64,000 nucleotides of DNA, from assembly GCF_029892485.1 (NCBI RefSeq), contig NZ_JARXVG010000006.1:186001-250000 (forward strand). The letters run 5' to 3'. Shown piece by piece: positions 1 to 9,223 of the stretch (positions are counted from its first letter, which is position 1; each line of letters starts with the position of its first letter). This DNA comes from Variovorax boronicumulans (lineage in GTDB: Bacteria; Pseudomonadota; Gammaproteobacteria; Burkholderiales; Burkholderiaceae_C). The position numbers and the translations under genes are program-made. The notes beneath the pieces were generated by a model that was not told where the DNA came from, searched no databases, and worked only from the letters and a program-made list of their open reading frames with translations.

Positions 1-263
1 TCGCAGCCGAAGGCTTCGATGAGCACATCGGGCGCCGACTCGGCTGCGGCCGCCTGCACTGCAGCAGGGGCTAGCCAGTCGATCACCTGCACGCCGTCGC
101 GTCCCGCAGGCGCCATCCAGTGCAGCGCCGTCGCATCGTCGATCCACAGCCGCACGCGCTCGCCGAGCGCGGCCAACTGGCTGGCCAGTCGCCAGCACAC
201 GCCCAGGTCGCCGTGGTTGTCGATGACCTTGCAGAAGATGTCCCATTGCATGCGCTTGCCCAT
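1..263 (-). CDS. earP: EarP, EF-P arginine rhamnosyltransferase (N-terminal part, runs off the window)
   Basis: EarP transfers rhamnose from dTDP-rhamnose to a conserved arginine of elongation factor P, which relieves ribosome stalling at polyproline. Only the first 87 codons are present. The visible start, MGKRMQWDIFCKVIDNHGD, followed by LGVCWRLASQLA, is the characteristic opening of the family (DUF2331), including the Asn-His-Gly-Asp segment of the N-terminal Rossmann lobe. The start is placed at the ATG at 263; an in-frame ATG at 251 (MQWDIF) is an alternative. The gene is divergent from the M20 peptidase at 351, with 87 bp between them. The rest of the gene lies left of the window, where efp would be expected. 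Confidence 0.85.
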   Translation of the reverse strand, partial: MGKRMQWDIFCKVIDNHGDLGVCWRLASQLAALGERVRLWIDDATALHWMAPAGRDGVQVIDWLAPAAVQAAAAESAPDVLIEAFGC

Positions 264-350
264 GGTCGCGAGTGTGCCTGTCCTGGGAGCCCGTTCGACG
301 CCCGGCTTGCTATGCTGGCCGCCACAACAACCACCGGAGAGAGAAAGACC

Positions 351-1801
351 ATGAGGATGCAGACCCGTTCGCAGTTTTCCCTTCGTTCCACCAAGACCGT
401 GCTCGCCCTGTCGCTGGCCCTGTGCGGCATTGCCGGCATGACCGGTGCAGCGGCCCAGACAACAACCGCGCCGACGTCGCTCACGCCGCAGCAGCAGCGC
501 TTCCACGATATCTATAAAGAGCTGATCGAGATCAACACCACCCACTCGACGGGTGACAACACGCTGGCCGCGCGCGCCATGGAAAAGCGCCTGATCGAAT
601 CGGGCTTCGCGCCCGGCGACATCCAGATCTTCGAACCCTTCCCGAAGAAGGGCAACCTGGTGATGCGCTTCAAGGGCAACGGCAGCAAGAAGCCGCTGCT
701 GCTCCTGGCTCACATCGACGTGGTGGAGGCCCGGCGCGAGGACTGGAAGACCGATCCCTTCAAGCTGCAGGAAGCCGGTGGCTACTTCACCGCGCGCGGC
801 TCCATCGACGACAAGGCCATGGCCTCGGCGCTGGTGTCGTGCTCGGGCAGCTCAAGCAGGAAGGCTTCAAGCCCAGCCGCGACATCATCCTGGCGCTGAC
901 GGCCGACGAGGAGCGCGGCGATGCGCTGAGCAACGGCGCCTTCTGGCTCATCAGCAACAAGCCCGAGCTACTGCAGGCCGAGTTCGGCATCAACGAAGGT
1001 GGCGGCGGCGAGCTGCGCGGCGGCAAGCCGAACCTGCACCGCATGCAGGTGGCCGAGAAGATGTACACCACCTACATGCTCGAGGCGCGCGACGTGGGCG
1101 GCCACAGCTCGGTGCCGACGAAGAACAACCCGATCTACGCGCTCTCCGCGGGTCTCGAGCGGCTGGGCAACTACGCCTTCCCGATCAAGCTCGCGGACGT
1201 CACCAGGACCTACTTCGCGCGCAGCGCCCCCTTCGCCACCGGCCAGCTGGCCGACGACATGCGCGCCATCGGCAGCGGCAACCCCGATGCCGGCGTGCTC
1301 GAGCGCATGACCGCCAACCCGGCCTACAACGCGCAGCTGCGCACCACCTGCGTGGCGACGATGGTGCAGGCCGGCCATGCCGAGAACGCGCTGCCGCAAT
1401 CGGCCAAGGCGACGGTCAACTGCCGCATCCTGCCGCATGACGACCCCGACGAAGTCGAACGCCTGCTGACCCAGGCGGTGGGCAACGACAAGATCGTGGT
1501 GCGCAACATGGGCAAGCCGCTGCGCAGCCCGGCCTCGCCGCTGAACGGCGACCTGGTGAAGACGGTGGAGTCGCTCACGCAGCAGATGTGGCCCGGCGTG
1601 CCCGTGGTGCCCGCGATGAGCACCGGCGCCACCGACAGCCGGTTCCTGCGCAATGCCGGCATCCCGATGTACGGCGTGACAGGCATGTTCCTCGAACCGG
1701 CCGATGCGCGCGCGCACGGGCTGGACGAGCGCATCGAGATCCAGCGGCTGTACGACGGGCGCGAGTTCCTGTACCGGCTGGTGTCGGAAGTCGCGAAGTA
1801 G
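351..1801 (+). pseudogene. Secreted M20-family metallopeptidase, frameshifted
   Basis: M20 peptidases are zinc-dependent exopeptidases or carboxypeptidases. The start at 351 follows a purine-rich GGAGAGAG and opens a Sec signal peptide ending near GAAAQ. The first frame shows LLAHIDVV and GSIDDKAM, which hold the metal-ligand His and bridging Asp, and then stops at 897-899 after 182 codons. The family sequence resumes in another frame from about 839 (LGQLKQEG, then the ADEERGD catalytic and metal glutamates, then the dimerisation domain) to a TAG at 1799-1801. Restoring one G near 838-841 (tcg-gtg-ctc) rejoins the two halves without any other change. It is therefore either a recent one-base deletion or a sequencing error. 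Both halves otherwise look intact. Confidence 0.8.
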
Positions 1802-1911
1802 GCGGGTCGAACGAGCCCGTTCTTCCGCCAGCGGGGCCACCCGGCACTGCGGCCGTTGCAGAGGTGGCCGGGGCGGGGCGGGGGCTCCCGTCCCGCGCCA
1901 CAATAGCCGCC

Positions 1912-3885
1912 ATGTCAGACGTGCATTCCGATCAACTGCTCAGCGAGGTCGCGGCGCTGCCGCAACTGCCGGGCGTGTACCGCTATTTCGACGCAGCCGG
2001 CGCGGTGCTCTACGTGGGCAAGGCGCGCAACCTCAAGAAGCGGGTCGCCAACTATTTCCAGAAGAGCCACGGCGGCACCCGCATCGGCCACATGATCTCG
2101 AAGATCGTGCGCATGGAGACCACCGTGGTGCGCTCCGAGGCCGAGGCGCTGCTGCTCGAGAACAACCTGATCAAGACGCTCAAGCCGCGCTACAACATCC
2201 TGTTTCGCGACGACAAGAGCTACCCCTACCTGAAGATCGCGTCGCACGCATTTCCGCGACTCGCCTACTACCGCGGGTCGGTCGACAAGAAGCACCGCTA
2301 CTTCGGCCCGTACCCGAGCGCCTGGGCGGTGAAGGAATCGATCCAGCTGCTGCAGAAGGTGTTCAAGCTGCGCACCTGCGAAGACACGGTGTACGCCAAC
2401 CGCACGCGGCCTTGCCTGCTGTACCAGATCAAGCGCTGCACCGGCCCCTGCGTGGACTACATCACGCCCGAGGCCTACGCCCAGGACGTGGCCAGCGCCG
2501 AAGCCTTCCTGATGGGCGACACGCAGCTCGTGCTCTCCAGGCTCGAGCACCGCATGACCACGCACGCCGAGAAGCTAGAGTTCGAGCAGGCGGCCGAGCT
2601 GCGCAACCAGATGTCGGCGATCTCGCGCGTGCTGCATCAGCAGTCGATCGAGATCGCGTCGGACAAGGACGTGGACATCCTGGCCGTGAAGGTGCAGGGC
2701 GGCAAGGCCTGCGTCAACCTCGCGATGGTGCGCGGCGGGCGGCACCTCGGCGACCGGCCCTACTTTCCGGTGCATGTGGAAGACGCGGCGCAGATTCACC
2801 ATGGCGAGATGGACGACGTGGAAGAGGGCGCCGCGCCGGTCGCGGCCGACCCCATCGAAGTGCAAGTGCTCGAAGCCTTCATCGCCCAGCACTACATCGA
2901 CGTGCCAGTGCCGGCCACGCTGGTGCTGAGCCATCTGGTGAGCCGCGAGCTGATCGAGGCGATCTCGCTGCAGGCCGGCGGACGCGTGACGGCGGTGTTC
3001 CAGCCGCGCGAGCAGCGCCGCCACTGGCTCGAGATGGCCGAGACGAATGCCGGCCTGCAACTGGCCCGCCTGCTGGCCGAAGAAGGCTCGCAGCAGGCGC
3101 GCACCCGCGCGCTGGTCGAGGCGCTTGAACTCGCATGCGACGACCTGGACAACTTCCGTGTCGAGTGCTTCGACATCTCGCACACTGCCGGCGAGGCCAC
3201 GCAGGCCTCGTGCGTGGTGTTCGCGCATCACACGATGCAGAACAAGGAATACCGTCGCTACAACATCGAGGGCATCACGCCCGGCGATGACTACGCGGCA
3301 ATGCGCCAGGTGCTGCACCGCCGCTACGGCAAGCTGGCCGAGGCGATGGCGGCCGAGACCGAGGCGCTGCCGCCGGGCGACGCCGAGAGCGAAGGCATCG
3401 AGGGCAGCGAGGCATCGCCCAAGACGCGCACTGCGCGCATGCCAGAGCTGGTGCTGGTCGACGGCGGCAAGGGCCAGGTGTCGATGGCGCGCGAGGTGTT
3501 CAGTGAACTGGGCCTGCCGCTGTCGTTGATCGTCGGCGTCGAGAAGGGCGAGGGCCGCAAGGTCGGTCTTGAAGAACTCGTGTTCGCCGACGGCCGCGAG
3601 AAGGTCTACCTCGGCAAGGACTCGGCCGCGCTGATGCTGGTGGCGCAGATCCGCGACGAGGCGCACCGCTTCGCCATCACCGGCATGCGGGCCAAGCGCG
3701 CGAAGGTGCGGGTGGGCGGCAGCCAGCTGGAAGACATCCCAGGTATCGGCCCGAAGCGCCGCGCGCGCCTGCTGCAGCGCTTCGGTGGCATCCGCGGCGT
3801 GGCGGCGGCGAGCATGGAAGACATCGCCTCGGTCGAGGGCATCGCCGCCGAGTTGGCCGAGGAAATCTACAAGGCGCTGCACTGA
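1912..3885 (+). CDS. uvrC: UvrABC excinuclease subunit C
   Basis: UvrC makes the 3' and then the 5' incision around bulky lesions after UvrAB recognition. The 657-residue protein has the expected order: GIY-YIG nuclease ([12 protein letters not shown], then [14 protein letters not shown], near residues 18-45), a UVR motif near 210-245, an RNase H-like endonuclease region ([10 protein letters not shown] and [10 protein letters not shown]), and C-terminal helix-hairpin-helix motifs ([12 protein letters not shown]). An acidic insert of about 25 residues (rich in E, G, S) precedes the DGGKGQ segment and is a lineage-specific loop. The start chosen is ATG 1912; in-frame codons further upstream run back into the peptidase gene and encode no family sequence. 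It is followed after 59 bp by pgsA. Confidence 0.95.
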   Translation: MSDVHSDQLLSEVAALPQLPGVYRYFDAAGAVLYVGKARNLKKRVANYFQKSHGGTRIGHMISKIVRMETTVVRSEAEALLLENNLIKTLKPRYNILFRDDKSYPYLKIASHAFPRLAYYRGSVDKKHRYFGPYPSAWAVKESIQLLQKVFKLRTCEDTVYANRTRPCLLYQIKRCTGPCVDYITPEAYAQDVASAEAFLMGDTQLVLSRLEHRMTTHAEKLEFEQAAELRNQMSAISRVLHQQSIEIASDKDVDILAVKVQGGKACVNLAMVRGGRHLGDRPYFPVHVEDAAQIHHGEMDDVEEGAAPVAADPIEVQVLEAFIAQHYIDVPVPATLVLSHLVSRELIEAISLQAGGRVTAVFQPREQRRHWLEMAETNAGLQLARLLAEEGSQQARTRALVEALELACDDLDNFRVECFDISHTAGEATQASCVVFAHHTMQNKEYRRYNIEGITPGDDYAAMRQVLHRRYGKLAEAMAAETEALPPGDAESEGIEGSEASPKTRTARMPELVLVDGGKGQVSMAREVFSELGLPLSLIVGVEKGEGRKVGLEELVFADGREKVYLGKDSAALMLVAQIRDEAHRFAITGMRAKRAKVRVGGSQLEDIPGIGPKRRARLLQRFGGIRGVAAASMEDIASVEGIAAELAEEIYKALH

Positions 3886-3944
3886 GGCGCACACGAGAGA
3901 CGAGCCAAGCTGCGGGGTCATCCCGCCGTGACACAATCGCCCGC

Positions 3945-4511
3945 ATGTTCTGGACCCTACCGACCATCATGACCTGGACGCGCATCGTCGCGATCCCTTT
4001 GATCGTCGGAGTGTTCTACCTGCCGATCGCCGAACCGATGCGCAACCTGATCGCCACGGTCATGTTCATCGTCTTCGCGGCCACGGATTGGCTCGACGGC
4101 TACCTGGCGCGCAAGCTCAACCAGACCTCGGCCTTCGGCGCCTTCCTCGATCCGGTGGCCGACAAGTTCCTGGTGTGCGCTGCGCTGCTGGTGCTCGTGC
4201 ATCTGCAGCGCGCCGACGTTTTCGTGGCGCTCATCATCATCGGCCGCGAGATCGCCATCTCGGCGCTGCGCGAATGGATGGCGCGGATCGGTGCCGGCAA
4301 GAGCGTGGCGGTCCACATGATCGGCAAGGTCAAGACGACCGTGCAGATGGTCGCGATTCCCTTCCTGCTTTATGACGGGCACCTCTTCAAGGTGATCGAC
4401 ACCGGCCTCTGGGGCCAGTGGCTGATCTGGATCTCGGCGGTGCTCACCGTCTGGTCGATGGTCTATTACCTGCAGAAGGCCATTCCGGAGATTCGGGCTC
4501 ACTCCAAATGA
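3945..4511 (+). CDS. pgsA: CDP-diacylglycerol--glycerol-3-phosphate 3-phosphatidyltransferase
   Basis: This inner-membrane enzyme makes phosphatidylglycerophosphate, the committed step to phosphatidylglycerol and cardiolipin. The 188-residue protein carries the CDP-alcohol phosphatidyltransferase signature D-G-x2-A-R-x8-G-x3-D-x3-D at about residues 50-72 (DGYLAR, then GAFLDPVADK). It has hydrophobic segments at the N-terminus, in the middle and at the C-terminus, as expected for a six-helix membrane protein. Its stop overlaps the ATG of the next gene (ATGA at 4508-4511), so the two are probably translationally coupled. The uvrC-pgsA pairing is common in proteobacteria. Confidence 0.93.
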   Translation: MFWTLPTIMTWTRIVAIPLIVGVFYLPIAEPMRNLIATVMFIVFAATDWLDGYLARKLNQTSAFGAFLDPVADKFLVCAALLVLVHLQRADVFVALIIIGREIAISALREWMARIGAGKSVAVHMIGKVKTTVQMVAIPFLLYDGHLFKVIDTGLWGQWLIWISAVLTVWSMVYYLQKAIPEIRAHSK

Positions 4512-5404
4512 CGACGGCGGCCGCCGTACCCGGGCCGGGTGGCTCGGGCTGGCTCCGTGCAATGCCGGTGGTCTTCGTGCTGATCTGGAGCACCGGTTTC
4601 ATCGTTGCGCGCTATGGCATGCCCTATGCGCCGCCTCTCAAGTTCCTCGCTGTGCGCTATGCGCTGTCGCTCGTGTGCTTCGGCGTGTGGGTCGTGCTCG
4701 CGAAGGTCGCATGGCCGAAGGAGCGCGCGCAGTGGGGGCACCTGGCGTTGACGGGCGTGCTGATGCAGGCGGGGTATCTCGGCGGCGTCTGGGCTGCGGT
4801 GCATGCGGGCATGGGCGCGGGACTGGTGGCGCTGCTGGTCGGCATCCAGCCGGTGCTCACCGCGATCTGGTTGTCGCTCAACGGCGGGCGTATTTCGAAA
4901 CGGCAGTGGACGGGGCTGGTCCTGGGCTTCGCGGGCCTCGTGCTCGTCGTCTCGCGCAAGTTCGGCCAGGGTGCCGAAGTCAATGCGTTGACCTTGGGGC
5001 TCGCCGTCTTCGCGTTGCTTTCCATCACGGCGGGCACGCTGTACCAGAAGCGTTTCGTCGCGCCGTGCGACGTGCGCAGCGCGAGCGCGGTGCAGATGGC
5101 GGCGGCGCTGCTCGTGACCTTGCCCTTCGCGGCCATGGAGTCGCAAGGCATCGAATGGAACGCGCACTCGACTGGCGCGATGGCCTGGTCCGTGCTGGCG
5201 CTGTCGCTGGGTGGCAGCTCGCTGCTCTACATGCTGATCCAGCGCGGCACGGCCACGGCCGTCACCAGCCTGCTGTACCTGGTGCCGCCTTGCACGGCGG
5301 TGATGGCGTGGCTGTTGTTCGCGGAGCCGATCACGCTCGTGACGCTGCTGGGCATCGGCCTCACCGCGGTCGGCGTGAGCCTGGTGGTGCGCAGCGAACG
5401 CTGA
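4508..5404 (+). CDS. EamA/DMT-family transporter
   Basis: This 298-residue protein is a drug/metabolite-transporter superfamily permease: about ten hydrophobic helices in two EamA repeats, with FVLIWSTGFIVARYG at the first helix and LGIGLTAVGVSLVVRSER at the end. Such proteins export amino acids, purines or other small metabolites; the substrate cannot be read from the sequence. The start ATG at 4508 overlaps the pgsA stop, and starts further upstream would lie inside pgsA. It ends three bases before the convergent LysR gene at 5408. Confidence 0.85.
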   Translation: MTTAAAVPGPGGSGWLRAMPVVFVLIWSTGFIVARYGMPYAPPLKFLAVRYALSLVCFGVWVVLAKVAWPKERAQWGHLALTGVLMQAGYLGGVWAAVHAGMGAGLVALLVGIQPVLTAIWLSLNGGRISKRQWTGLVLGFAGLVLVVSRKFGQGAEVNALTLGLAVFALLSITAGTLYQKRFVAPCDVRSASAVQMAAALLVTLPFAAMESQGIEWNAHSTGAMAWSVLALSLGGSSLLYMLIQRGTATAVTSLLYLVPPCTAVMAWLLFAEPITLVTLLGIGLTAVGVSLVVRSER

Positions 5405-5407
5405 ACC

Positions 5408-6367
5408 TCAGCGCGTTGCCGTCTTCGCCGGCTTCCACGGCTCGCCGCGAAACTGCTCGGCCAGGTGATCGAGCAAGAGGCGCACCCGACGCGGCGTCTT
5501 GGGCCGCCATGGCGCGACCCAGTGAATGTCCGCATCGGGCATCGCGTACTGCGGCAGCACCCGGACCAATTCGCCGCTGGCGAGTTGCGGCGCGATGTCC
5601 CACAGGCTGCGCAGCATGATGCCGTGGCCGGCCAGGCACCAGTCGCGCACCATCTCTCCCGAGTTGCTCGCCAGCGGTCCCTGCACGCGAACGCGCGCGG
5701 TGCTGCTGTCGCGCGCATGGCGCAGCGTCCAGAGTGCGAACTGGCGCTGGTTGACCTCGCCGTTCTCGCGCGCGACCAGGCAGGCGTGCGAGGTCAGCGC
5801 GTCGACCGTGGCCGGCATGCCGTGCTGCGCGATGTACGAGGGCGCCGCCGCCAGCACGCGCTGGTTGCGCGCGATGCGTCGCGTGACCCAGTCGGCCGCG
5901 CGGTGCTGTTGCACGGCCCACAACCAGAGTGCGCCGTCGTAGCCTTCGGCGCCGAGGTCGGGCAGTTGCTCGGTCAGCAGCAGCTCGATCTGCAGCGCGG
6001 GGTGCCGAGCCTGGAAGGCGGCCAACGCCGGGCCGAGCCAGCGCCGTCCGAATCCGAAGGTCGCAGCGAGCCGGATCGTGCCGACCAACTCGTTCTGCCG
6101 TTCGCCGAGTTCGCTTTCAAGCGCCGCAAAACCTTCGAGCAGCGTGCGGGCATGCAGACAGACCGCCTCGCCCTCGGCCGTGGCGCTGAGCCGCCGCGTG
6201 GTGCGGTCGAACAGCCGCTGCCCGAGCCGCCCCTCGAGCGCGCCGAGCCGCTTGGTGATCACCGAGGGCACGACATCGAGCGTGGCGGCCGCGCCTGCGA
6301 GGCTGCCCTGGTCGCGAATCGCGATCACCAGTGCGAGATCGCTGCGTTCCAGCAAGGAGGGATTCAT
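5408..6367 (-). CDS. LysR-family transcriptional regulator
   Basis: This is a 319-residue LysR-type regulator. An N-terminal winged helix-turn-helix (about residues 8-65, with GSLAGAAATLDVVPSVITKR and LGQRLFDRTTRRL) is followed by a type-2 periplasmic-binding-protein-like effector domain. The ATG at 6367 gives the usual LysR N-terminus (MNPSLLERSDL). It is divergent from the hydrolase at 6438 with only 70 bp between, the classic arrangement in which a LysR protein controls the neighbouring operon, here the hydrolase and the tartrate-type dehydrogenase. The effector is unknown. Confidence 0.88.
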   Translation of the reverse strand: MNPSLLERSDLALVIAIRDQGSLAGAAATLDVVPSVITKRLGALEGRLGQRLFDRTTRRLSATAEGEAVCLHARTLLEGFAALESELGERQNELVGTIRLAATFGFGRRWLGPALAAFQARHPALQIELLLTEQLPDLGAEGYDGALWLWAVQQHRAADWVTRRIARNQRVLAAAPSYIAQHGMPATVDALTSHACLVARENGEVNQRQFALWTLRHARDSSTARVRVQGPLASNSGEMVRDWCLAGHGIMLRSLWDIAPQLASGELVRVLPQYAMPDADIHWVAPWRPKTPRRVRLLLDHLAEQFRGEPWKPAKTATR

Positions 6368-6437
6368 GCCAATCCGGAAAGTATGAATTGGCCGATTGTT
6401 GCTTGATGATCGCGGAGGCGCAACGCACAATCGTCGC

Positions 6438-7361
6438 GTGACTGCCTCCTTCCTCACCTTTCCCACCTTCGACATCGAGCGCAACGGCGTGCGCATCCAT
6501 GGCCGCATCGGCGGCAAGGGCGCACCGCTGCTGTTGCTGCACGGCCATCCGCAGACGCATGCGATCTGGCATCGCGTCGCACCGCAACTGGCCGAGCGGT
6601 TCACGGTGGTCGCAGTGGACCTGCGCGGCTACGGCGACTCGGGCCGGCCGGCGGCCGATGCCGATCACGCGGTCTACAGCAAGCGCGAGATGGCGCTCGA
6701 TGCGCTCGCCGCCATGCGGCACCACGGCTTCGAGCGCTTCGGCGTGCTGGCGCACGACCGCGGCGGGCGCGTGGCGCACCGGCTCGCGGCGGACCATCCT
6801 TCGGCGGTCGAGCGAATGCTGCTGCTCGACATCGCGCCCACGCTTGCGATGTACGAGAACACCTCCGAGGCCTTCGCGAAAGCCTATTGGCACTGGTTCT
6901 TTCTGATCCAGCCGCCGCCGTTGCCCGAGGCGCTGATTGCATCCGACCCTGTGCGCTACGTGCGCAGCGTGATGGGCGGGCGGCACGCGGGCCTTGCGCC
7001 GTTCGCGCCGGAGGTGCTGGCCGAGTACGAACGCTGCGCGCGCATTCCGGGCACGGCCGAATCCATCTGCGAGGACTACCGCGCTTCCGCCACCATCGAC
7101 CTCGTGCACGACCGCGCCGACATCGCCGCCGGCAAGAAGCTTGCGCACCCGCTGCGCGTGCTGTGGGGCGCGCATGGCGCGGTGGGCAAGTGCTTCGACG
7201 TGCTCGCGCTGTGGCGCGCGTGCGCCGACGATGTCTCGGGCCGCCCGCTGCCGTGCGGCCACTATGTTCCCGAAGAAGCCCCGGCCGAATTGCTCGCCGA
7301 GGCGCTCGCATTCTTTTCATCTCTACAACCATCTCTCCCGCAGACAGGAGCCACTCCATGA
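6438..7361 (+). CDS. Alpha/beta hydrolase of the haloacetate (fluoroacetate) dehalogenase type
   Basis: This protein has about 307 residues. It matches the H-1/FAcD dehalogenase pattern: HGHPQT oxyanion region, HDRGGR with the Asp nucleophile near residue 107 and two flanking arginines, LLLDIAPT with the second Asp, a YWHWFF cap motif (the His-Trp pair that binds fluoride in known fluoroacetate dehalogenases), EDYRASATID with the substrate tyrosine, and GHYVPEE with the catalytic His. Predicted reaction: hydrolytic dehalogenation of a 2-haloacid to a 2-hydroxyacid; an epoxide or ester substrate is possible. Start GTG 6438 is chosen for fit to the family N-terminus, with no strong RBS seen. 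Its stop overlaps the next gene, and the pair probably forms an operon under the divergent LysR. Confidence 0.82.
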   Translation: MTASFLTFPTFDIERNGVRIHGRIGGKGAPLLLLHGHPQTHAIWHRVAPQLAERFTVVAVDLRGYGDSGRPAADADHAVYSKREMALDALAAMRHHGFERFGVLAHDRGGRVAHRLAADHPSAVERMLLLDIAPTLAMYENTSEAFAKAYWHWFFLIQPPPLPEALIASDPVRYVRSVMGGRHAGLAPFAPEVLAEYERCARIPGTAESICEDYRASATIDLVHDRADIAAGKKLAHPLRVLWGAHGAVGKCFDVLALWRACADDVSGRPLPCGHYVPEEAPAELLAEALAFFSSLQPSLPQTGATP

Positions 7362-8443
7362 GCACCCACAGAATCGCAGTCATCGCCGGCGACGGCATCG
7401 GCAAGGAAACCATGCCCGAGGGCCTGCGCGTCGTCGACGCGGCGGCGCGCAAGTTCGGCATCGACCTGAAGTTCGACCACTTCGATTTTTCCAGCTGGGA
7501 CTACTGCGAGAAGCACGGCAAGATGCTGCCCGACAACTGGAAGGACCAGATCGGCGGCCACGATGCGATCTTCTTCGGCGCGGTCGGCTGGCCCGAGAAG
7601 ATTCCCGATCACGTGTCGCTCTGGGGCTCGTTGCTGCTGTTCCGCCGCGAGTTCGACCAGTACATCAACCTGCGTCCCGCGCGCCTCATGCCCGGCATCA
7701 TCGCGCCCGTGGTGCGGCGCGACGGCACGCCGCGCCAGCCCGGCGAGATCGACATGTACATCGTGCGCGAGAACACCGAAGGCGAGTACTCGAGCATCGG
7801 CGGGCGCATGTACGAAGGCACGCCGCGCGAGATCGTGGTGCAGGAGACCGTGATGTCGCGCGTGGGCGTCGACCGCGTGCTCAAGTTCGCCTTCGAACTG
7901 GCGCAGTCTCGGCCGAAGAAGCACTTGACCAGCGCCACCAAGTCGAACGGCATCTCGATCACCATGCCGTACTGGGACGAGCGCGTTGCGGAGATGGGGA
8001 AGAACTACGCCGACGTGAAGCTCGACAAGTTCCACATCGACATCCTCACCGCGCACTTCGTGCAGCGCCCCGATTTCTTCGACGTGGTGGTGGCGAGCAA
8101 TCTCTTCGGCGACATCCTCTCGGACTTGGGCCCGGCCTGCACGGGCACCATCGGCATCGCGCCCAGCGCCAATCTCAATCCGGAGCGCACCACGCCCTCG
8201 CTGTTCGAGCCGGTGCACGGCTCGGCGCCCGACATCGCCGGCAAGGGAATCGCGAACCCGATCGGGCAGATCTGGTGCGGCGCGATGATGCTGGAATTCC
8301 TGGGCCACAAAGCGGCGCACGACGCGATTCTCTCGACGATCGAAAAGGTGCTCGCGCCCCAAAGCGGAGCGCCGCGTACCCCAGATATCGGCGGCAACGC
8401 CAGCACCAGCGACCTCGGAAAGGCGATTGCCGAAGCGCTTTGA
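7358..8443 (+). CDS. Tartrate / D-malate dehydrogenase (decarboxylating), isopropylmalate-dehydrogenase family
   Basis: This 361-residue NAD-dependent beta-decarboxylating hydroxyacid dehydrogenase has IAVIAGDGIGKE at the N-terminus, FFGAVGWPEKIPDH (a tartrate-dehydrogenase/DmlA-type substrate loop), the RENTEGEYSSIGG arginine motif, SNLFGDILSDLG metal-binding aspartates, and the FEPVHGSAPDIAGKG cofactor site. Members oxidise tartrate, D-malate or tartronate-type hydroxyacids in the cytoplasm. The ATG at 7358 overlaps the hydrolase stop (ATGA) and is preceded by ACAGGAG. A dehalogenase releases a 2-hydroxyacid and this enzyme oxidises 2-hydroxydiacids, so joint catabolic use is plausible but inferred. 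Confidence 0.87.
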   Translation: MSTHRIAVIAGDGIGKETMPEGLRVVDAAARKFGIDLKFDHFDFSSWDYCEKHGKMLPDNWKDQIGGHDAIFFGAVGWPEKIPDHVSLWGSLLLFRREFDQYINLRPARLMPGIIAPVVRRDGTPRQPGEIDMYIVRENTEGEYSSIGGRMYEGTPREIVVQETVMSRVGVDRVLKFAFELAQSRPKKHLTSATKSNGISITMPYWDERVAEMGKNYADVKLDKFHIDILTAHFVQRPDFFDVVVASNLFGDILSDLGPACTGTIGIAPSANLNPERTTPSLFEPVHGSAPDIAGKGIANPIGQIWCGAMMLEFLGHKAAHDAILSTIEKVLAPQSGAPRTPDIGGNASTSDLGKAIAEAL

Positions 8444-8531
8444 AAAGTACTTCACGAAACGGCCCGGAAAGTGCGCGACGAAACGCCCCTAAAATCGCGC
8501 GCTCCGCTGTTTTGCATGACTGCGTGTCTTA

Positions 8532-8560
8532 TTGACACCCTGCAGGGCAGTGGTTGTAAT
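8532..8560 (+). promoter_or_regulatory. Sigma-70-type promoter of hupB
   Basis: TTGACA at 8532-8537 and TGTAAT at 8555-8560 are separated by exactly 17 bp, a near-perfect consensus pair. It lies 117 bp upstream of the hupB start codon, leaving a leader of roughly 110 nt. A stretch of about 230 bp between the dehydrogenase and hupB holds no gene. Confidence 0.7.
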
Positions 8561-8676
8561 CCTCGCTGGCAGTGCGCTGCCGAGGCGTCAGGCCTGCCAA
8601 GCTCTTGAGTCGCACTCGCCGCGGCCAGGTCGCAGCTGACGAAAGCCGACCAACTTTTTCTCTACAAGGGGCCCTT

Positions 8677-8949
8677 GTGAACAAGACCGAACTGATTGAG
8701 CACATCGCAAAGAACGCCGATATTTCCAAAGCAGCTGCCACCCGCGCGCTCGAATCCACCATCGGCGCCATTCGCACGACGCTCAAAAAGGGCGGCTCGG
8801 TCTCGCTCGTCGGTTTCGGCACTTTCGCAGTAGGCAAGCGCGCCGCCCGCACCGGCCGGAATCCCCGCACCGGCGACGCGATTAAAATCAAGGCAGCCAA
8901 GATCCCGAAGTTCCGTCCAGGCAAGGCGTTGAAAGACGCGCTGAACTAA
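8677..8949 (+). CDS. hupB: DNA-binding protein HU-beta
   Basis: This is a 90-residue HU-family histone-like protein. It opens [18 protein letters not shown] and carries the conserved beta-arm signature [13 protein letters not shown] and [16 protein letters not shown], then [16 protein letters not shown] dimers bend and compact DNA non-specifically. It starts at GTG 8677; no ATG is available and upstream codons encode no family sequence. It is followed after 27 bp by tRNA-Val. In the ancestral chromosome ppiD would come next, and the prophage now separates them by 39 kb. Confidence 0.95.
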   Translation: MNKTELIEHIAKNADISKAAATRALESTIGAIRTTLKKGGSVSLVGFGTFAVGKRAARTGRNPRTGDAIKIKAAKIPKFRPGKALKDALN

Positions 8950-8976
8950 GACTAGACTCGGAGAGTATTCCCGGTG

Positions 8977-9052
8977 GGGTGCTTAGCTCAGTTGGTAGAG
9001 CGGCGCCCTTACAAGGCGTAGGTCGGGGGTTCGAGCCCCTCAGCACCCACCA
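8977..9052 (+). tRNA. tRNA-Val (anticodon UAC)
   Basis: This is a full cloverleaf. Acceptor stem GGGTGCT (8977-8983) pairs with AGCACCC (9042-9048), discriminator A is at 9049, and an encoded CCA is at 9050-9052. The anticodon loop CTTACAA gives anticodon TAC, and the T arm reads GGGGGTTCGAGCCCC. Its 3' portion (from 9006, in the anticodon arm) is the left copy of the prophage attachment repeat, so the integrated element leaves the tRNA intact. Confidence 0.97.
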
Positions 9053-9056
9053 CCAC
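9006..9056 (+). repeat. attL core (51-bp direct repeat, left copy)
   Basis: Identical over 51 bp to 48144-48194, from the anticodon arm through the CCA end and four bases beyond. The flanking bases differ immediately on both sides (GGCG before and GAAT after, versus CTGTT and CCAG at the right copy), which defines the core exactly. It covers the 3' two-thirds of tRNA-Val. Confidence 0.95.
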
Positions 9057-9071
9057 GAATGCAATGAAATC

Positions 9072-9102
9072 AAGGGCTTAGAGCGATCTAGGCCCTTTTC
9101 TT
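9072..9102 (+). terminator. Intrinsic terminator after tRNA-Val, supplied by the prophage
   Basis: AAGGGCTTAGA at 9072-9082 pairs with TCTAGGCCCTT at 9087-9097 (one T-G wobble) around a GCGA loop, followed by TTCTTT. It lies just inside attL and replaces the host terminator that was displaced to 48203. Confidence 0.75.
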
Positions 9103-9223
9103 TGCCTATATCGCCAACTTTTAGGGGAGCCAGAAGGAGCCTCTGCCAACCAAAAAGAGCAACTTGCCAGCCGTGCGAATCGCGTAAAGTGCGTAGCTTC
9201 ACGGTGCAAAAGATGGAGCGGTC

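Noticed and set aside
2575..3936. Long reading frame on the minus strand opposite uvrC
   Set aside because: It is the mirror of a real high-GC gene, with His/Arg/Gln-rich composition and no family motif.
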